A DNA stretch of 64,000 nt from Enterococcaceae bacterium OF42-14pH9A (GTDB lineage Bacteria; Bacillota; Bacilli; Lactobacillales; Enterococcaceae). The stretch spans positions 310,001-374,000 of the forward strand of contig JAQEYU010000003.1 in the NCBI GenBank assembly GCA_027692465.1, read 5' to 3'. Shown piece by piece: positions 43,483 through 57,816 of this stretch. Within the stretch, counting starts at the first letter, position 1. Each line of letters begins with the position of its first letter. The notes beneath the pieces are model-generated. The model worked only from the letters and a program-made list of their open reading frames with translations. It did no database searches and was not told where the DNA came from. The translations under genes and the position numbers were made by a program.

Positions 43483-45018
43483 TTATTTGAATGCGGCCTT
43501 GTCCCGCTGCTCGATCTCTTGATAAATGCTACGGCTATGAATCGTATCAGTCAGGATCCGCAGCAGGTCGCCTACTTGGATGATCGTATCCCCATGAACC
43601 AACAATTCCCGCTCTCCGCGACGGATAGAGATCAAAAGCATATCTTCCGGCCAGCGAAAATCTCGTACCAAGGTTCCGTCCAAGGCACTTTCGGCGTGGA
43701 CGGCATATTCCAGCACAACTTTTTCGCCCTTGATATCAGTCGGTTTGGTTTCCACCAGACGTTCCAGCAGGGACTCATAAATTGGGCTACCTCCCATAAG
43801 ATCCACGACTATATAAGCAATCAATGCCACCAACCCCAGAGGCATCAGGTGATTCAACGAGCCTACCATCTCTGTCACCAGGATAATAGCCGTCAGGGGC
43901 GCTTTCCCGATAGCCGCAAAATAGCCGGCCATGGCAATGATTACGAAGTTTTTGGCAAAGATCGGATCCATCCCCAGGTACTGGACTGCAAACTGACCAA
44001 AGAAACCGCCGATAATTCCTCCCAAGGTCAAAATCGGTAAGAAGATGCCGCCGGGAAGTGAGGCCCCATAAGAGACCATCGAAAAGATGAAACGCAGCAA
44101 AAAGAGCAGCAGCAGAACAGTCAGAGAAGGCAGGTGTTCACCAAAACGCAGTACGATCTGATTGCCGCCCCCCAAACAATCTGGCCAAAAATAACCGATG
44201 GGGATGACCAGTAAAAAAGGGACCAGACCGTGGAGATAATCCGGAAGCGGTAGTTTGCTGTACCACTGATTTAACCGCAGCAGGACAAGTTGATAAAATC
44301 GTCCCAAAACACCCAATGCGACACCCAAAAGCAGCAGCAGCCAATAATCTTTCAGGGGCAGTGAGGAAATCCGACCCATGTGAAGCACCGGCTGCAAGCC
44401 GAAGATCGTCATAGAGACGAAATTGGCCACGATGGCAGAGGTGAAAGAAGTCAGCCAGACCAAGGGAGAGAAGTTGTGATGGACCTCTTCCACTACAAAG
44501 AGCAGGGCGGCTACCGGAGCGTTGAAAGCCGCTGCCAAACCGGCACTGGCACCGCTGGACAATAATATTTTGGCTTCCGAACGGTCGGCGCCGGTCCATT
44601 CGGCAAAGCCTTGACCGACACTTGCCCCCAGTTGGATTGAGGGGCCTTCGCGACCGAGAAAAAGGCCCATGCCGACACCCAAAAAGCCACCGATGAACTT
44701 TTTCCATAAAACTGAGAGCCAGTTGACAGTCAGTGCATCCTGCAGTTGCCCTTCCACCTGCGGGATGCCACTGCCTTTGATATTCGGGTCTGATTTGACT
44801 AATGCACCTACCAGCAATGCACAAAGGAGGCTGATCAAGATCCACGGGAGCAGGAAAAGGGGCCGTTCATGGAAATAACTATACAGATGGGCGACGAAAG
44901 CTCCCAACTCTTCGATGGCCAAACGAAACATGCTGACCACGATTCCGGCAATGATTCCGACGGCGGTTCCTTTCAGTAGGTAGGTGATACGTGTTTTATC
45001 GACACGAGTGAGCTGCAT
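43483..45018 (-). CDS. ClC family H+/Cl- antiporter with RCK-type C-terminus
   Basis: The product is 511 residues, a membrane protein with about ten to twelve helices. The ClC selectivity motifs are present: GSGIPQVEG near residue 101, GREGPSIQLG near 142 with the gating glutamate, and the proton glutamate in FVVEEVHH near residue 195. The latter suggests an exchanger rather than a channel. From about residue 430 the tail is a TrkA-C (RCK_C) domain (LVRDFRWPEDMLLISIRRGE), a fusion common in Gram-positive ClC proteins. The start follows AAAAAGGAAGGTTTTGT. Confidence 0.93.
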   Translation of the reverse strand: MQLTRVDKTRITYLLKGTAVGIIAGIVVSMFRLAIEELGAFVAHLYSYFHERPLFLLPWILISLLCALLVGALVKSDPNIKGSGIPQVEGQLQDALTVNWLSVLWKKFIGGFLGVGMGLFLGREGPSIQLGASVGQGFAEWTGADRSEAKILLSSGASAGLAAAFNAPVAALLFVVEEVHHNFSPLVWLTSFTSAIVANFVSMTIFGLQPVLHMGRISSLPLKDYWLLLLLGVALGVLGRFYQLVLLRLNQWYSKLPLPDYLHGLVPFLLVIPIGYFWPDCLGGGNQIVLRFGEHLPSLTVLLLLFLLRFIFSMVSYGASLPGGIFLPILTLGGIIGGFFGQFAVQYLGMDPIFAKNFVIIAMAGYFAAIGKAPLTAIILVTEMVGSLNHLMPLGLVALIAYIVVDLMGGSPIYESLLERLVETKPTDIKGEKVVLEYAVHAESALDGTLVRDFRWPEDMLLISIRRGERELLVHGDTIIQVGDLLRILTDTIHSRSIYQEIEQRDKAAFK

Positions 45019-45294
45019 ACAAAACCTTCCTTTTTAATTGATATTTTTGAGCAGATTCGAAACTTTTCGCTGAAGCGTTGGTTTTTGAAGTTATTGAGCG
45101 GAATTTGAGGAAAAATTACAGTTAGACAGTTGTAAGAGTATATTTATGCTGCAGCTTGTGGTTAATAGACCAAAGCCGGCGGAAATATTTCAGACATATC
45201 TTAATGTAGTCTGTTTTTTTTCGCTTGACAAGGGGCAGTGGGAATTTCAACGGGATTTTCAATCAATTTTTTATTAACTTTTAGGGGCTAGCCG
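45019..45294. other. Divergent intergenic region between ClC and pcrA genes
   Basis: AT-rich, with no ORF carrying a ribosome binding site. A weak terminator-like CAGAC/GTCTG hairpin with eight Ts lies at about 45191-45221. A TTGACA at about 45224 has no good -10 partner. Confidence 0.45.
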
Positions 45295-45323
45295 TTTTAT
45301 CGATAAGGGGGTAATGCTATAAT
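45295..45323 (+). promoter_or_regulatory. Promoter of pcrA
   Basis: TTTTAT, a 17-base spacer and a perfect TATAAT lie 67 bases before the start codon. Confidence 0.55.
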
Positions 45324-45390
45324 TGAAGGGATTGAAAAACGGACACCTGGCTGCGGCCAGCGTCGGTTTGTAAATGAAAGGAAGTTTTTG

Positions 45391-47682
45391 ATGACAGCCA
45401 ACGTATTTCTCAAAGGGATGAATCCCAAACAGGCTGAGGCCGTTCAGGCAACGGAGGGACCGCTTTTGATCATGGCAGGAGCCGGCAGCGGGAAGACCCG
45501 GGTGCTGACCCATCGGATCGCTTATCTGATCGAAGAAAAAGAGGTCAATCCTTGGAATATTTTGGCAATCACCTTTACCAATAAAGCCGCTCGGGAAATG
45601 AAAGAGCGGGTCAGCGGATTGTTGGGTGCCGGTGGGGAAGATGTCTGGATTTCGACTTTTCACTCCATGTGTGTCCGGATCCTGCGGCGGGATGTCGATC
45701 ATATCGGCTATTCCCGTAATTTTACAATTATCGACAGTTCTGAGCAGCTGACACTGATGAAACGGGTCGTAAAAGAACTGAACATCGATCCCAAAAAATA
45801 CGACCCCCGCTCGATGCTGGGAGCGATTTCCAACGCCAAAAATGAGTTGTTGACACCGGAGGATTATGCGGCTCGACAAGGCAGCTTTTTTGAACAGTTG
45901 GCAGCCAAATGTTACGACTTGTATCAAAAAGAACTGCGCCGCAACCAATGCATGGATTTCGACGATCTGATCATGGTGACGATCCGCCTGTTCAATGAAA
46001 ACGCAGAGATTCTGAACTACTATCAACGGAAATTCCATTACATTCATGTGGATGAGTACCAAGATACCAACCATGCTCAGTACACCTTGGTGAATATGCT
46101 GGCTGCCAAGTTTCGCAACTTGTGTGTTGTCGGGGATGCCGACCAGAGTATCTATGGCTGGCGGGGAGCGGATATGCAGAATATCCTGGATTTTGAAAAG
46201 GATTATCCCGACGCCCGGACGATTCTGTTGGAACAAAACTATCGCTCGACCAAGACGATCCTGGCCGCTGCGAACCAAGTGATTGCCAACAACCGAAACC
46301 GTAAAGCAAAAAATCTCTGGACCGAAAACAGCCCTGGAGAAAAGATTACCTATTATCGTGGGGACAGTGAACGAGATGAAGGACGATTCATTGTCTCGGA
46401 AATTCAAAAACAGCAGCGGGAAAAGAACCGCAAGTACGGCGATTTTGCCGTACTGTATCGGACCAATGCCCAGTCCCGCGTGGTGGAAGAAACTCTTCTG
46501 AAAGCCAACATCCCTTACAAGATGGTGGGGGGGCACAAGTTTTACGACCGAAAAGAGATTAAGGACATTCTGGCGTACCTGCAGGTCATCGCCAATCCTG
46601 CCGACTCATTGAGTTTTGCTCGGATTGTCAATACACCCAAACGGGGAGTCGGTCAAACTTCCCTTGAACGACTGCGGGAATTTGCCGATACTCACGATCT
46701 GTCACTGTTGGAAGCATCTCTGAATGTCGCTTTGTCGCCTTTGAAGGGAAAAGCGGCGCAAGAGCTGGCAGAATTCGGTGAACTGATTGACGGTTTCAAC
46801 CAGATGATCCCTTATTTGTCTGTGACTGAATTGACAAAAGAAGTTTTGGCAAAATCCGGTTATGAAGAAGATCTTAAACGACAAAATACCCTTGAATCAC
46901 AAAATCGCCTGGAAAATCTGGAAGAATTTCTTTCAGTCACCCAGGAATTCGATAAGACATTTACTGCTGCCCAAGGAGAAGAACCCGAGGCTGCCGAAGA
47001 TAGACTGACGATTTTCCTAAATGATCTGGCATTGATCTCTGATGTGGACAGCTACGAAGAAGAGGCCAGCGAAGTCACATTGATGACACTGCATGCCGCC
47101 AAAGGCTTGGAATTTCCGGTGGTCTTTCTGGTAGGACTGGAGGAAGGTGTCTTTCCGTTATCTCGAGCCATGGTAGAAGAAAATGAACTGGAAGAAGAGC
47201 GTCGTCTGGCTTATGTAGGAATCACCCGTGCCGAAGAAGAACTTTTTTTGACCAATGCGTTATCCCGGACGTTATACGGAAAAACCCAATACAACCGGCC
47301 TTCACGCTTTGTCAAAGAAATCGAAGAAGACCTGTTGGCTAACAAAGGCAATGCCGCACCGATTTCGAATACGAGCGCAGGCAATGTTTTCGGCAGAGCA
47401 GGTGCAGTCGGCAGCTCCGGTGCTGCAACAGGCACGTTTTCACCGAAAACCTTCAAAGCCGAATACAAACAAGCTGCCGTGAGAGGAATCTCCAACAAGC
47501 AGGAAACTGCGGCCGCCGGTGAAAGCTGGAAAGTAGGCGACAAGGTCCAGCATAAAAAGTGGGGACAGGGGACGGTCGTGCGTGTTGGCGGCAGTGCCAA
47601 GGATGTCGAACTGGATGTGGCGTTTCCTTCTCAAGGGATCAAACGTTTATTGGCGGCTTTTGCGCCAATTGAAAAAATCTAG
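45391..47682 (+). CDS. pcrA: ATP-dependent DNA helicase PcrA
   Basis: PcrA is 763 residues, a UvrD-like superfamily 1A 3'-5' helicase essential in Firmicutes for repair and plasmid replication. Walker [10 protein letters not shown] (Lys35), motif [14 protein letters not shown] near residue 222, motif [17 protein letters not shown] near 248 and motif [14 protein letters not shown] near 611 are seen. The C-terminal linker and Tudor-like domain ([20 protein letters not shown]) bind RNA polymerase in Bacillus. The ATG is preceded by AAAGGAAG. It heads the pcrA-ligA-camS unit. Confidence 0.97.
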   Translation: MTANVFLKGMNPKQAEAVQATEGPLLIMAGAGSGKTRVLTHRIAYLIEEKEVNPWNILAITFTNKAAREMKERVSGLLGAGGEDVWISTFHSMCVRILRRDVDHIGYSRNFTIIDSSEQLTLMKRVVKELNIDPKKYDPRSMLGAISNAKNELLTPEDYAARQGSFFEQLAAKCYDLYQKELRRNQCMDFDDLIMVTIRLFNENAEILNYYQRKFHYIHVDEYQDTNHAQYTLVNMLAAKFRNLCVVGDADQSIYGWRGADMQNILDFEKDYPDARTILLEQNYRSTKTILAAANQVIANNRNRKAKNLWTENSPGEKITYYRGDSERDEGRFIVSEIQKQQREKNRKYGDFAVLYRTNAQSRVVEETLLKANIPYKMVGGHKFYDRKEIKDILAYLQVIANPADSLSFARIVNTPKRGVGQTSLERLREFADTHDLSLLEASLNVALSPLKGKAAQELAEFGELIDGFNQMIPYLSVTELTKEVLAKSGYEEDLKRQNTLESQNRLENLEEFLSVTQEFDKTFTAAQGEEPEAAEDRLTIFLNDLALISDVDSYEEEASEVTLMTLHAAKGLEFPVVFLVGLEEGVFPLSRAMVEENELEEERRLAYVGITRAEEELFLTNALSRTLYGKTQYNRPSRFVKEIEEDLLANKGNAAPISNTSAGNVFGRAGAVGSSGAATGTFSPKTFKAEYKQAAVRGISNKQETAAAGESWKVGDKVQHKKWGQGTVVRVGGSAKDVELDVAFPSQGIKRLLAAFAPIEKI

Positions 47683-47691
47683 AAAGGGTGA

Positions 47692-50830
<3,139 letters not shown>

Positions 50831-50981
50831 GCTGAAATAACTCTTGAAAAATTCCGAAAGTTATTTCATTATAAGAAGAAAGACTGCAACAGACCCATCT
50901 AAAAGAGAAAACTTCTGGTAGATGAGGAAATTTGATGTTGATAACGATTCGCGTGATTTGTGCGCAGAAAGCGGGGAGAAT

Positions 50982-51287
50982 ATGGCAATTACAGAAGAAC
51001 AAGTCAAACATGTGGCAAAACTTGCGAAACTCAAGTTTTCCGACGACGAACTGCATGCCTTTACGGATCAGTTAGGGAAGATCATCGATATGGTGGAACT
51101 GTTGGAGGAAGTGGACACGACCGGTGTACCTTTTACTTCAAACGTCGTGGAAACCGTCAACGTCATGCGACCTGACCGAGCAACAGCCGGTATGGATCGC
51201 GATGAATTGATGCGCAATGTTCCTGAAAAAGAAGACGGCTTTATCAAAGTGCCGGCAATCATCGATAACGGGGAGGCAGGCGCGTAA
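50982..51287 (+). CDS. gatC: Asp/Glu-tRNA amidotransferase subunit C
   Basis: GatC is 101 residues and stabilises GatA in the GatCAB complex that converts Glu-tRNA-Gln and Asp-tRNA-Asn to their amides. It starts [20 protein letters not shown] after GGGGAGAAT and has the conserved [10 protein letters not shown] box near residue 66. The upstream in-frame extension to 50922 has no ribosome binding site. The stop overlaps the gatA start (TAATG). The 151 bases before it contain a 9-bp GAAATAACT/AGTTATTTC dyad at 50834-50869. Confidence 0.96.
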   Translation: MAITEEQVKHVAKLAKLKFSDDELHAFTDQLGKIIDMVELLEEVDTTGVPFTSNVVETVNVMRPDRATAGMDRDELMRNVPEKEDGFIKVPAIIDNGEAGA

Positions 51288-52756
51288 TGACAAAATTATA
51301 CGATAAGACAATCGAAGAGCTTCATGATCTTTTAGTTGCAAAAGAAATCACCGCAGTGGATCTGACACAGGCAACTATCGCTCGCATCAAAGAGACTGAT
51401 GATCAGGTAGAGTCTTTCATCACACTTGCTGATGAAAAAGCACTGCAGCTGGCAAAAGCAATGGACGAAAAAGGAATCACTGAATGTAATCCATTGGCAG
51501 GAATTCCTATCGGTATCAAAGACAATATCGTGACCAAAGATATCCTGACGACGGCTGCTTCCAAAATTCTTTACAATTTCGATCCAATCTATGATGCGAC
51601 AGTCATGGAAAAAGTTTATGGAGCGGACTTTATTCCGGTAGGTAAGCTGAACATGGACGAATTTGCCATGGGTGGTTCGACTGAAACTTCGTACTTTAAG
51701 AAAACCAAAAATGCCTGGGATCAGACAAAAGTTCCCGGCGGCTCTTCCGGCGGTTCGGCAGCTGCTGTGGCAGCTGGCCAAGTTCCCGTATCTCTGGGTT
51801 CTGATACCGGCGGTTCGATTCGTCAACCGGCTGCTTTCAACGGAATTGTGGGTATGAAGCCGACATACGGCCGTGTTTCCCGTTTTGGCCTAATTGCTTT
51901 TGCTTCGTCACTGGATCAGATTGGTCCGATGACTCGTACGGTCAAAGACAATGCCTTAACATTGAATGCTATTGCCGGATATGATGAAAAAGACGGTACC
52001 TCATCAGGCATCTCTGTACCGGACTTTACGGAAGGTTTGACCGGCGCAATCAAAGGAATGAAGATCGGCCTGCCAAAAGAATACCTTGGTGAAGGCGTGC
52101 AAGCCGGTGTCCGTGAGGCTGTCTTGAAAGCAGCAGATACCTTCCGAGCTTTGGGAGCAACGGTGGAAGAAGTCAGCTTGCCACATTCCAAATACGGTGT
52201 CGCGGTCTACTACATCATCGCCTCTTCCGAAGCCAGCTCGAACCTGCAGCGTTTTGACGGGATTCGCTATGGTTACCGTTCCGAAGACGTGAAGAACCTG
52301 GAAGATGTCTATGTCAACTCCCGCAGTGAAGGTTTCGGTGACGAAGTGAAACGACGCATCATGCTGGGGACATTCTCATTAAGTGCCGGTTATTATGATG
52401 CTTACTTCAAAAAAGCCGGTCAAGTGCGGACTCTGATCAAACAAGATTTTGAAAAAGTCTTCCAAGACTATGACTTGATCATCGGCCCGGCTTCTCCGAC
52501 CGTAGCATTCGGTATTGGTGAAAATATCAACGATCCAATCACGATGTATATGAGTGACATTCTGACGATTCCGGTCAACTTGGCTGGATTACCGGGGATG
52601 AGTATCCCGGCCGGCTTCTCTGAGGGTCTGCCGGTAGGACTGCAGATTATCGGCAAGGCATTTGACGAAGCGACGATGTATAAAGCCGCTTACGCTTTCG
52701 AGCAGGCGACGGATTTCCATACGAAAAAACCAGTGATTTTAGGGGGGAACGACTAA
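51287..52756 (+). CDS. gatA: Asp/Glu-tRNA amidotransferase subunit A
   Basis: GatA is 489 residues and is the glutaminase of the complex. The amidase signature is clear: the Ser-cisSer-Lys triad residues lie in GIKDNIVTK (Lys near residue 79) and [19 protein letters not shown] with [11 protein letters not shown] (serines near 154 and 178). It starts within the gatC stop and its own stop overlaps the gatB start (TAATG), so the three genes are tightly coupled. Confidence 0.97.
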   Translation: MTKLYDKTIEELHDLLVAKEITAVDLTQATIARIKETDDQVESFITLADEKALQLAKAMDEKGITECNPLAGIPIGIKDNIVTKDILTTAASKILYNFDPIYDATVMEKVYGADFIPVGKLNMDEFAMGGSTETSYFKKTKNAWDQTKVPGGSSGGSAAAVAAGQVPVSLGSDTGGSIRQPAAFNGIVGMKPTYGRVSRFGLIAFASSLDQIGPMTRTVKDNALTLNAIAGYDEKDGTSSGISVPDFTEGLTGAIKGMKIGLPKEYLGEGVQAGVREAVLKAADTFRALGATVEEVSLPHSKYGVAVYYIIASSEASSNLQRFDGIRYGYRSEDVKNLEDVYVNSRSEGFGDEVKRRIMLGTFSLSAGYYDAYFKKAGQVRTLIKQDFEKVFQDYDLIIGPASPTVAFGIGENINDPITMYMSDILTIPVNLAGLPGMSIPAGFSEGLPVGLQIIGKAFDEATMYKAAYAFEQATDFHTKKPVILGGND

Positions 52757-54186
52757 TGAACTTTGAAACAGTCATCGGACTGGAAGTCCACGTGGAATTA
52801 AAAACCAACTCTAAAATCTTTTCACCGGCTCCGGCCCATTTCGGTGCAGAACCAAACAGCAACACCAATGTGATCGACTGGGGCTATCCCGGTGTTCTGC
52901 CGGTCATGAACAAAGCCGCAGTCGAATTCGGGATGAAAGCCGCACTTGCGCTGAACTGTGAAATCTCCCGGGACACGCATTTTGACCGCAAGAACTATTT
53001 TTATCCGGACAATCCGAAAGCTTACCAGATCTCTCAATTCGATCAACCCATTGGTCATGATGGTTGGATCGAGATCGAAGTGGACGGCCAAAAGAAAAAA
53101 ATCCGTATCGAGCGGGTTCATTTGGAAGAAGATGCCGGTAAAAATATGCACGGCATCGGCGGTTATTCCTATGTTGATTTGAACCGCCAAGGAACACCGC
53201 TGATTGAGATCGTTTCAGAGGCGGATATGCGTTCCCCTGAAGAAGCCTATGCTTATCTGGAAGCTTTGCGTTCGATCATTCAGTTCACGGAAGTTTCCGA
53301 TGTTAAAATGGAAGAAGGCTCCATGCGCTGCGACGCTAATATTTCATTGCGACCATACGGACAAGAAAAATTCGGAACCAAAACCGAGCTGAAAAATCTG
53401 AACTCCATGAGCTTTGTCCGCAAGGGTCTGGCCTTTGAAGAAAAACGCCAAGCCAAGGTCCTCTTGTCTGGTGGCGAAATTCAGCAAGAAACCCGCCGCT
53501 TTGATGAAACCACCAATAAAACGATCCTGATGCGTGTCAAAGAAGGTTCCAGTGATTATCGTTACTTCCCGGAACCGGATATTCCTCGTTTTGTTATTGA
53601 CGATGAATGGATCCAACGAGTGAAAGCAACCTTACCGGAACTGCCTGCTTCACGCCGGATACGCTACGTGGAAAAGATGGGGCTGCCGGAATACGACGCA
53701 AAAGTCCTGACTTTGACGAAAGAGATGTCTGATTTCTTCGAAGAAACATTGACAGAAGGTGCCGATCCCAAGTTGGCTTCTAACTGGTTGATGGGGGAAG
53801 TTTCTGCATATCTCAACAGTGAGAAATTGGAATTGAGCGAAACCAAGCTGACTCCGCAAAATCTGGCTGGGATGATCACATTGATTGCTGATGACACGAT
53901 CAGCTCAAAAATCGCTAAGACGGTCTTCAAAGAATTGATCGAAAACGGCGGCGATGCTAAAGCAGTTGTTGAGAAAAAAGGACTGGTACAACTTTCCGAT
54001 CCGGCTCAATTGTTGCCGATTATCAATGATGTCCTCGATAACAACGGACAATCGGTTGAAGACTTCAAGAACGGCAAAGATCGGGCTGTCGGCTTTTTGG
54101 TAGGTCAGATCATGAAAGCAACCAAAGGAAAAGCCAATCCTGGTGTGGTCAACAAATTATTGCAGGAAGAATTAGCTAAGCGTTGA
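52756..54186 (+). CDS. gatB: Asp/Glu-tRNA amidotransferase subunit B
   Basis: GatB is 476 residues and phosphorylates the mischarged tRNA before amidation. It starts [20 protein letters not shown] and has the signature region near residues 140-160 ([20 protein letters not shown]). A helical linker and the C-terminal YqeY-like tRNA-binding domain (about 330-475) follow. The start overlaps the gatA stop. Confidence 0.97.
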   Translation: MNFETVIGLEVHVELKTNSKIFSPAPAHFGAEPNSNTNVIDWGYPGVLPVMNKAAVEFGMKAALALNCEISRDTHFDRKNYFYPDNPKAYQISQFDQPIGHDGWIEIEVDGQKKKIRIERVHLEEDAGKNMHGIGGYSYVDLNRQGTPLIEIVSEADMRSPEEAYAYLEALRSIIQFTEVSDVKMEEGSMRCDANISLRPYGQEKFGTKTELKNLNSMSFVRKGLAFEEKRQAKVLLSGGEIQQETRRFDETTNKTILMRVKEGSSDYRYFPEPDIPRFVIDDEWIQRVKATLPELPASRRIRYVEKMGLPEYDAKVLTLTKEMSDFFEETLTEGADPKLASNWLMGEVSAYLNSEKLELSETKLTPQNLAGMITLIADDTISSKIAKTVFKELIENGGDAKAVVEKKGLVQLSDPAQLLPIINDVLDNNGQSVEDFKNGKDRAVGFLVGQIMKATKGKANPGVVNKLLQEELAKR

Positions 54187-54244
54187 GGCGGCCTGCTTTG
54201 AACGATTCTGATAAATAAATAGGCTTACCCAAGCACACTGCGGC

Positions 54245-54275
54245 AACGGCCTGTGTCCAGGTGACACAGGCCGTT
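54245..54275. terminator. Strong hairpin after gatB (no T run)
   Basis: AACGGCCTGTGTC and GACACAGGCCGTT form a perfect 13-bp stem around CAGGT, 59 bases past the gatB stop. The following GTGCTATG lacks a T tract, so it may be an mRNA-stabilising or processing hairpin rather than a classical terminator. Confidence 0.6.
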
Positions 54276-54417
54276 GTGCTATGTTAAAATTCAGACAGGC
54301 AACAGCGCCTATTGGCAATAACTTTTATGAATTTAGAAATCACGACGGAGTTCCGGCTGTTTCGGGGCTGTCGTTTTTTGTGTGCCTTTTGAAACTACCT
54401 GGAAAGGAGCGGTCTTG

Positions 54418-55467
54418 ATGAGACGAGCCCGTGTGATTTATAACCCTACCTCCGGAAAAGAGATCATGAAACAAAATCTGGCGGATATTTTAGCTGTTTT
54501 AGAGCGTGCTGGCTACGAGACCAGTGCTTACGCAACGACACCGGAACCGAACTCTGCCGCCAAGGAAGCGCGTCGTGCCGGTTTGGCCGGCTTTGATCTG
54601 GTGGTCGCAGCCGGTGGTGACGGGACTATCAATGAGGTGGTCAATGGGATCGCACCGTTGGAAAAGCGTCCGAAAATGGCGATCATTCCTGCCGGGACCA
54701 CCAACGATTACGCCCGTGCTTTGAGGGTTCCCCGCAACAATGTGAAGGCTGCAGCAGAAGTCATTTTAAAGCAGCAGACTGTCAAAATGGATATCGGTAA
54801 GACCGATCATGATTATTTCATCAATATCGCAGCCGGTGGACATTTGACGGAACTGACTTACGATGTCCCTTCGGAGCTGAAGAGCGTTTTTGGTTACCTT
54901 GCGTATCTGGCCAAAGGGGCCGAACTGCTGCCTCGGATCAAACCGATTCCTATGAAATTGGTGTATGATGACGGGGTTTATGAAGGGAACGCTTCGATGT
55001 TCTTTTTGGGGCTTACCAATTCCGTCGGCGGTTTTGAACAGATTGCACCGGATGCCAAGTTGGATGATGGTAAATTTTCGCTGATCATCGTGAAAACAGC
55101 CAATATTTTTGAAATCGTTCATTTGGTGGCCCTGATGATGAACGGCGGCAAGCATATCAGGGATCCGCGAATCCTATATACAAAAACCGCCAAGTTGGAA
55201 GTTCTTCCGAAGACAGATGATCGGCTGATGATCAATCTGGACGGCGAATATGGCGGCGATGCACCGATGACTTTCACTAATCTTCATCAACACATCGAAA
55301 TGTATGCCAATCTGGATGATATTCCGGACGAAGCAGTGGTGGGCTCAGAGGAAGACGACGGGTATGATTTTGTCAGCAAGGAATTTATTCAGGAAGTCGA
55401 ACACCTGTCCCAAGAGGATCTGGATGGCGACGGCAAAATTGCTGATGATCAAAAAGAGCAGGAGTAA
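54418..55467 (+). CDS. dagK: Diacylglycerol kinase (DgkB type)
   Basis: The product is 349 residues, a soluble lipid kinase that recycles diacylglycerol released by lipoteichoic acid synthesis. It starts MRRARVIYNPTSGKEIMKQN, with the NPTSG phosphate-binding motif, after AAAGGAGCGGTCTTG. The catalytic GGDGTINEVVNG is near residue 65. The DAGK C-terminal beta sandwich follows. The tail (from about 305) is acidic and rich in Glu/Asp, longer than usual. gatCAB followed by dagK and an RlmD gene is a common Firmicute order. Confidence 0.94.
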   Translation: MRRARVIYNPTSGKEIMKQNLADILAVLERAGYETSAYATTPEPNSAAKEARRAGLAGFDLVVAAGGDGTINEVVNGIAPLEKRPKMAIIPAGTTNDYARALRVPRNNVKAAAEVILKQQTVKMDIGKTDHDYFINIAAGGHLTELTYDVPSELKSVFGYLAYLAKGAELLPRIKPIPMKLVYDDGVYEGNASMFFLGLTNSVGGFEQIAPDAKLDDGKFSLIIVKTANIFEIVHLVALMMNGGKHIRDPRILYTKTAKLEVLPKTDDRLMINLDGEYGGDAPMTFTNLHQHIEMYANLDDIPDEAVVGSEEDDGYDFVSKEFIQEVEHLSQEDLDGDGKIADDQKEQE

Positions 55468-55483
55468 TCCAGCTGTATTGCAA

Positions 55484-55520
55484 CAAAAAGGTGAGACGTT
55501 GGCGACGTTTCACCTTTTTG
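55484..55520 (+). terminator. Terminator of dagK
   Basis: AAAAAGGTGAGACGT pairs with ACGTTTCACCTTTTT around a short loop. Confidence 0.85.
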
Positions 55521-55620
55521 TATGATCAATTTGAAACTAAGAAATAAACGGCGGTCAGCGGAATCCTGTGATTGCTTTAAGAGGCGGGGAAAAAGGTTGT
55601 AACCGGAGGCGGTTTCCCTT

Positions 55621-57018
55621 ATGATGGACAAAGAAAGTCGAGGGATCAATGTGAAAGAATATCCAGTAAAAAAAAATCAGGAATTGACCGTTACCATAAG
55701 TGATTTGTCCCATGAAGGCATGGGGATCGCAAAAGTCGACAATTACCTGCTGTTTATCGAAAATGCACTGCCGCAAGAGGTGGTCAAAATCAAAGTGTTG
55801 AAGGTGGGCAACAAGTTTGGCTTTGCTAAAGTACTCAGCTATGAATCAAAAAGTCCAGCTCGTGTGGAAAATGCCAACGAGGACTTGTTGCGAACAGGGA
55901 TCGCACCTCTGAGCCATCTGCAATATGAAAACCAACTGCTTTTCAAACAGGAACAAGTCGTCAACAATATGCGTAAAATCGCCGGTCTGCCAAATGTCCC
56001 GGTTCTGCCGGCAATTGGCATGGCAGAACCAGATCACTATCGAAACAAGGCTCAGATTCCGGTGCGCAAAATTGACGGCAAACTGGCAACCGGGTTTTAT
56101 CGGAAAAACAGCCATGATATGATCCCGATCGACGATTTTTATATTCAAGACGAAGCAATTGACAAAGCAATCATCAAAGTGCGGGGAATCTTGGAACGAT
56201 TCGGCGTCAAGGCCTACAATGAAACCGCACACGAAGGATTCTTACGGCATATCGTGATTCGGCGGGGACATTACAGCCATGAAATGATGGTGGTACTCGT
56301 GACCCGTAAAGCAAAATTCTTCAAAGGAGAAACTATCGCCGGTGTCATTGCTGAAGAGCTGCCGGAAGTCGTCTCTGTGATTCAAAATATCAATGAAGAA
56401 CGAACCAATGTGATCCTGGGTAATCATGAAGTCGTTCTTTATGGGAAAAGCTACATTGAAGATCGCCTCTTGGGCAAAACCTTCCGAATTTCAGCTCCTT
56501 CCTTTTATCAAGTGAATACCCAGCAGGCGGAAGTGCTGTACGAAACAGCTTTTGATTTCGCCCAGTTGCGGCCGCAAGATATTGTGATCGATGCCTATTC
56601 CGGTATCGGGACAATCGGGCTGTCAGTAGCTGACCGCGTCGACCATGTTTACGGAGTTGAATCCATTCCCGAAGCTGTCGAAGATGCCAAAATCAATGCA
56701 GAACTCAATGGCATCAAAAATGCCACTTATCTGGTCGGCAAAGCGGAAAAGGTCATGACCCAGTGGGCAAGAGAAGGCCTGAAACCGAACGTGATCTTTG
56801 TGGATCCTCCCCGTAAAGGGTTGGACGGTCGTTTTATCGAAGCAGCGGTAACAGTGGCTCCGGAACGGATCGTCTACGTTTCTTGCAACCCGGCGACCCT
56901 GGCAAGGGATCTGAAACTCTTTGACGAACAAGGCTATACAACCAAAAAAATCCAGCCGGTAGACCTGTTTCCTCAGACGTATCATGTGGAAGCAGTGGCA
57001 TTGCTGGAACGACGTTAA
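55621..57018 (+). CDS. rlmD: 23S rRNA (uracil-5-)-methyltransferase, RlmD/RumA type
   Basis: The product is 465 residues. An N-terminal TRAM domain (about 12-75; QELTVTISDLSHEGMGIAKV) binds RNA. The SAM-dependent fold has DAYSGIGTIGLSVAD near residue 322 and VDPPRKGLDGRF near 395, and the catalytic cysteine is in VYVSCNPATLARDL near 421. The four-cysteine iron-sulfur motif of E. coli RumA is not visible, as in the Bacillus RlmCD group. The ATG at 55621 has GGAGG 11 bases upstream; a GTG at 55651 with AGGG is an alternative start. Confidence 0.92.
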   Translation: MMDKESRGINVKEYPVKKNQELTVTISDLSHEGMGIAKVDNYLLFIENALPQEVVKIKVLKVGNKFGFAKVLSYESKSPARVENANEDLLRTGIAPLSHLQYENQLLFKQEQVVNNMRKIAGLPNVPVLPAIGMAEPDHYRNKAQIPVRKIDGKLATGFYRKNSHDMIPIDDFYIQDEAIDKAIIKVRGILERFGVKAYNETAHEGFLRHIVIRRGHYSHEMMVVLVTRKAKFFKGETIAGVIAEELPEVVSVIQNINEERTNVILGNHEVVLYGKSYIEDRLLGKTFRISAPSFYQVNTQQAEVLYETAFDFAQLRPQDIVIDAYSGIGTIGLSVADRVDHVYGVESIPEAVEDAKINAELNGIKNATYLVGKAEKVMTQWAREGLKPNVIFVDPPRKGLDGRFIEAAVTVAPERIVYVSCNPATLARDLKLFDEQGYTTKKIQPVDLFPQTYHVEAVALLERR

Positions 57019-57115
57019 GATTGCAATCTCTGTTTTTAGATTGTTTGCAGAAGGAACAGTCGTTTTTCCGAGACTCACTTCAGTATAGTAAATTGTGTAA
57101 AGTCGGGGGTCTGTT

Positions 57116-57613
57116 ATGGGAATTTATGATTATCAAAGACTTGTGGGGAAAATTACCGATATTGCTGAGTTGCGAGCTGAGTTCATTGCTGTTTTTGATA
57201 CAAAAGATAAACGAGAAATGGCAATCTTTGGATTGTTGTATGCAAAACATCTTTTAGCTGTTACGGAATTTGCAGCCAACAGTGAATTACTTTGTGCTTT
57301 TGAGGCAGTTCAGGAATGGATTGGTGGCAAAGCCAATTATCATAAGGCAAGAAATATTGCCTTTACTGAACTCTATGAAGAAGCAAGATCTAGTCACGAT
57401 CCGATTAAAAAGAATTTTACGAAAACAATGGCACAAATTTCCTGCATTCCCCATGTAAAGGCTCATGGCTTATGGGGTTCGGATATGGCAATTACTTTGA
57501 TCAATGCAATGTATCCGAATAACCTCGATAAAGTAAGGAAAGAGCGGAAAATACAAATCGAATTGCTGAAATCAGTACGACTTAGCGACTCCGTAACCGC
57601 AGATGAATTATGA
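57116..57613 (+). CDS. Putative immunity protein (Imm5-like), orphan
   Basis: The product is 165 residues, starting MGIYDYQRLVGKITDIAELR after TCGGGGGTCTGTT. It is helical and matches, as I remember it, the 'putative immunity protein' group of Firmicutes (Imm_5-like pattern: AIFGLLYAKHLL, AFEAVQEWIGGKANYHKARN, AQISCIPHVKAHGLWGSDMA). Such proteins normally protect against a polymorphic toxin, but no toxin gene is adjacent. The gene is AT-richer (about 35-43% GC in rows I counted) than its neighbour rlmD (about 55% in one row), which suggests recent acquisition. Its function remains inference. Confidence 0.75.
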   Translation: MGIYDYQRLVGKITDIAELRAEFIAVFDTKDKREMAIFGLLYAKHLLAVTEFAANSELLCAFEAVQEWIGGKANYHKARNIAFTELYEEARSSHDPIKKNFTKTMAQISCIPHVKAHGLWGSDMAITLINAMYPNNLDKVRKERKIQIELLKSVRLSDSVTADEL

Positions 57614-57726
57614 TAAGCGAGGTATAGAGTTAATAGTTGATATGCGAATCAGAGTGCACTGAAAAGGTTCGATATCGAATGGATTAACAGTTTCAGAAAA
57701 GTTATAAAATTAAAGGATAACTATGT
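57614..57726. other. AT-rich gap after the immunity-like gene
   Basis: No ORF or repeat was seen; it shares the low GC of the gene before it and may be part of the same acquired segment. Confidence 0.4.
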
Positions 57727-57761
57727 AAAGCAGTTGATCTGTAAAGATCGGCTGCTTTTTT
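57727..57761 (+). terminator. Terminator of the immunity-like gene
   Basis: AAAGCAGTTGATC pairs with GATCGGCTGCTTT around TGTAAA, followed by Ts. Confidence 0.85.
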
Positions 57762-57816
57762 CGCGGTCGGAAAGAAAAAGTTTACCTGAATACGGCTGGC
57801 CTGTTTTCACATAGTC

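Noticed and set aside
45274..46536. Minus-strand frame of 420 codons inside pcrA
   Set aside because: It is antisense to the conserved helicase core and crosses the pcrA promoter; there is no start signal.
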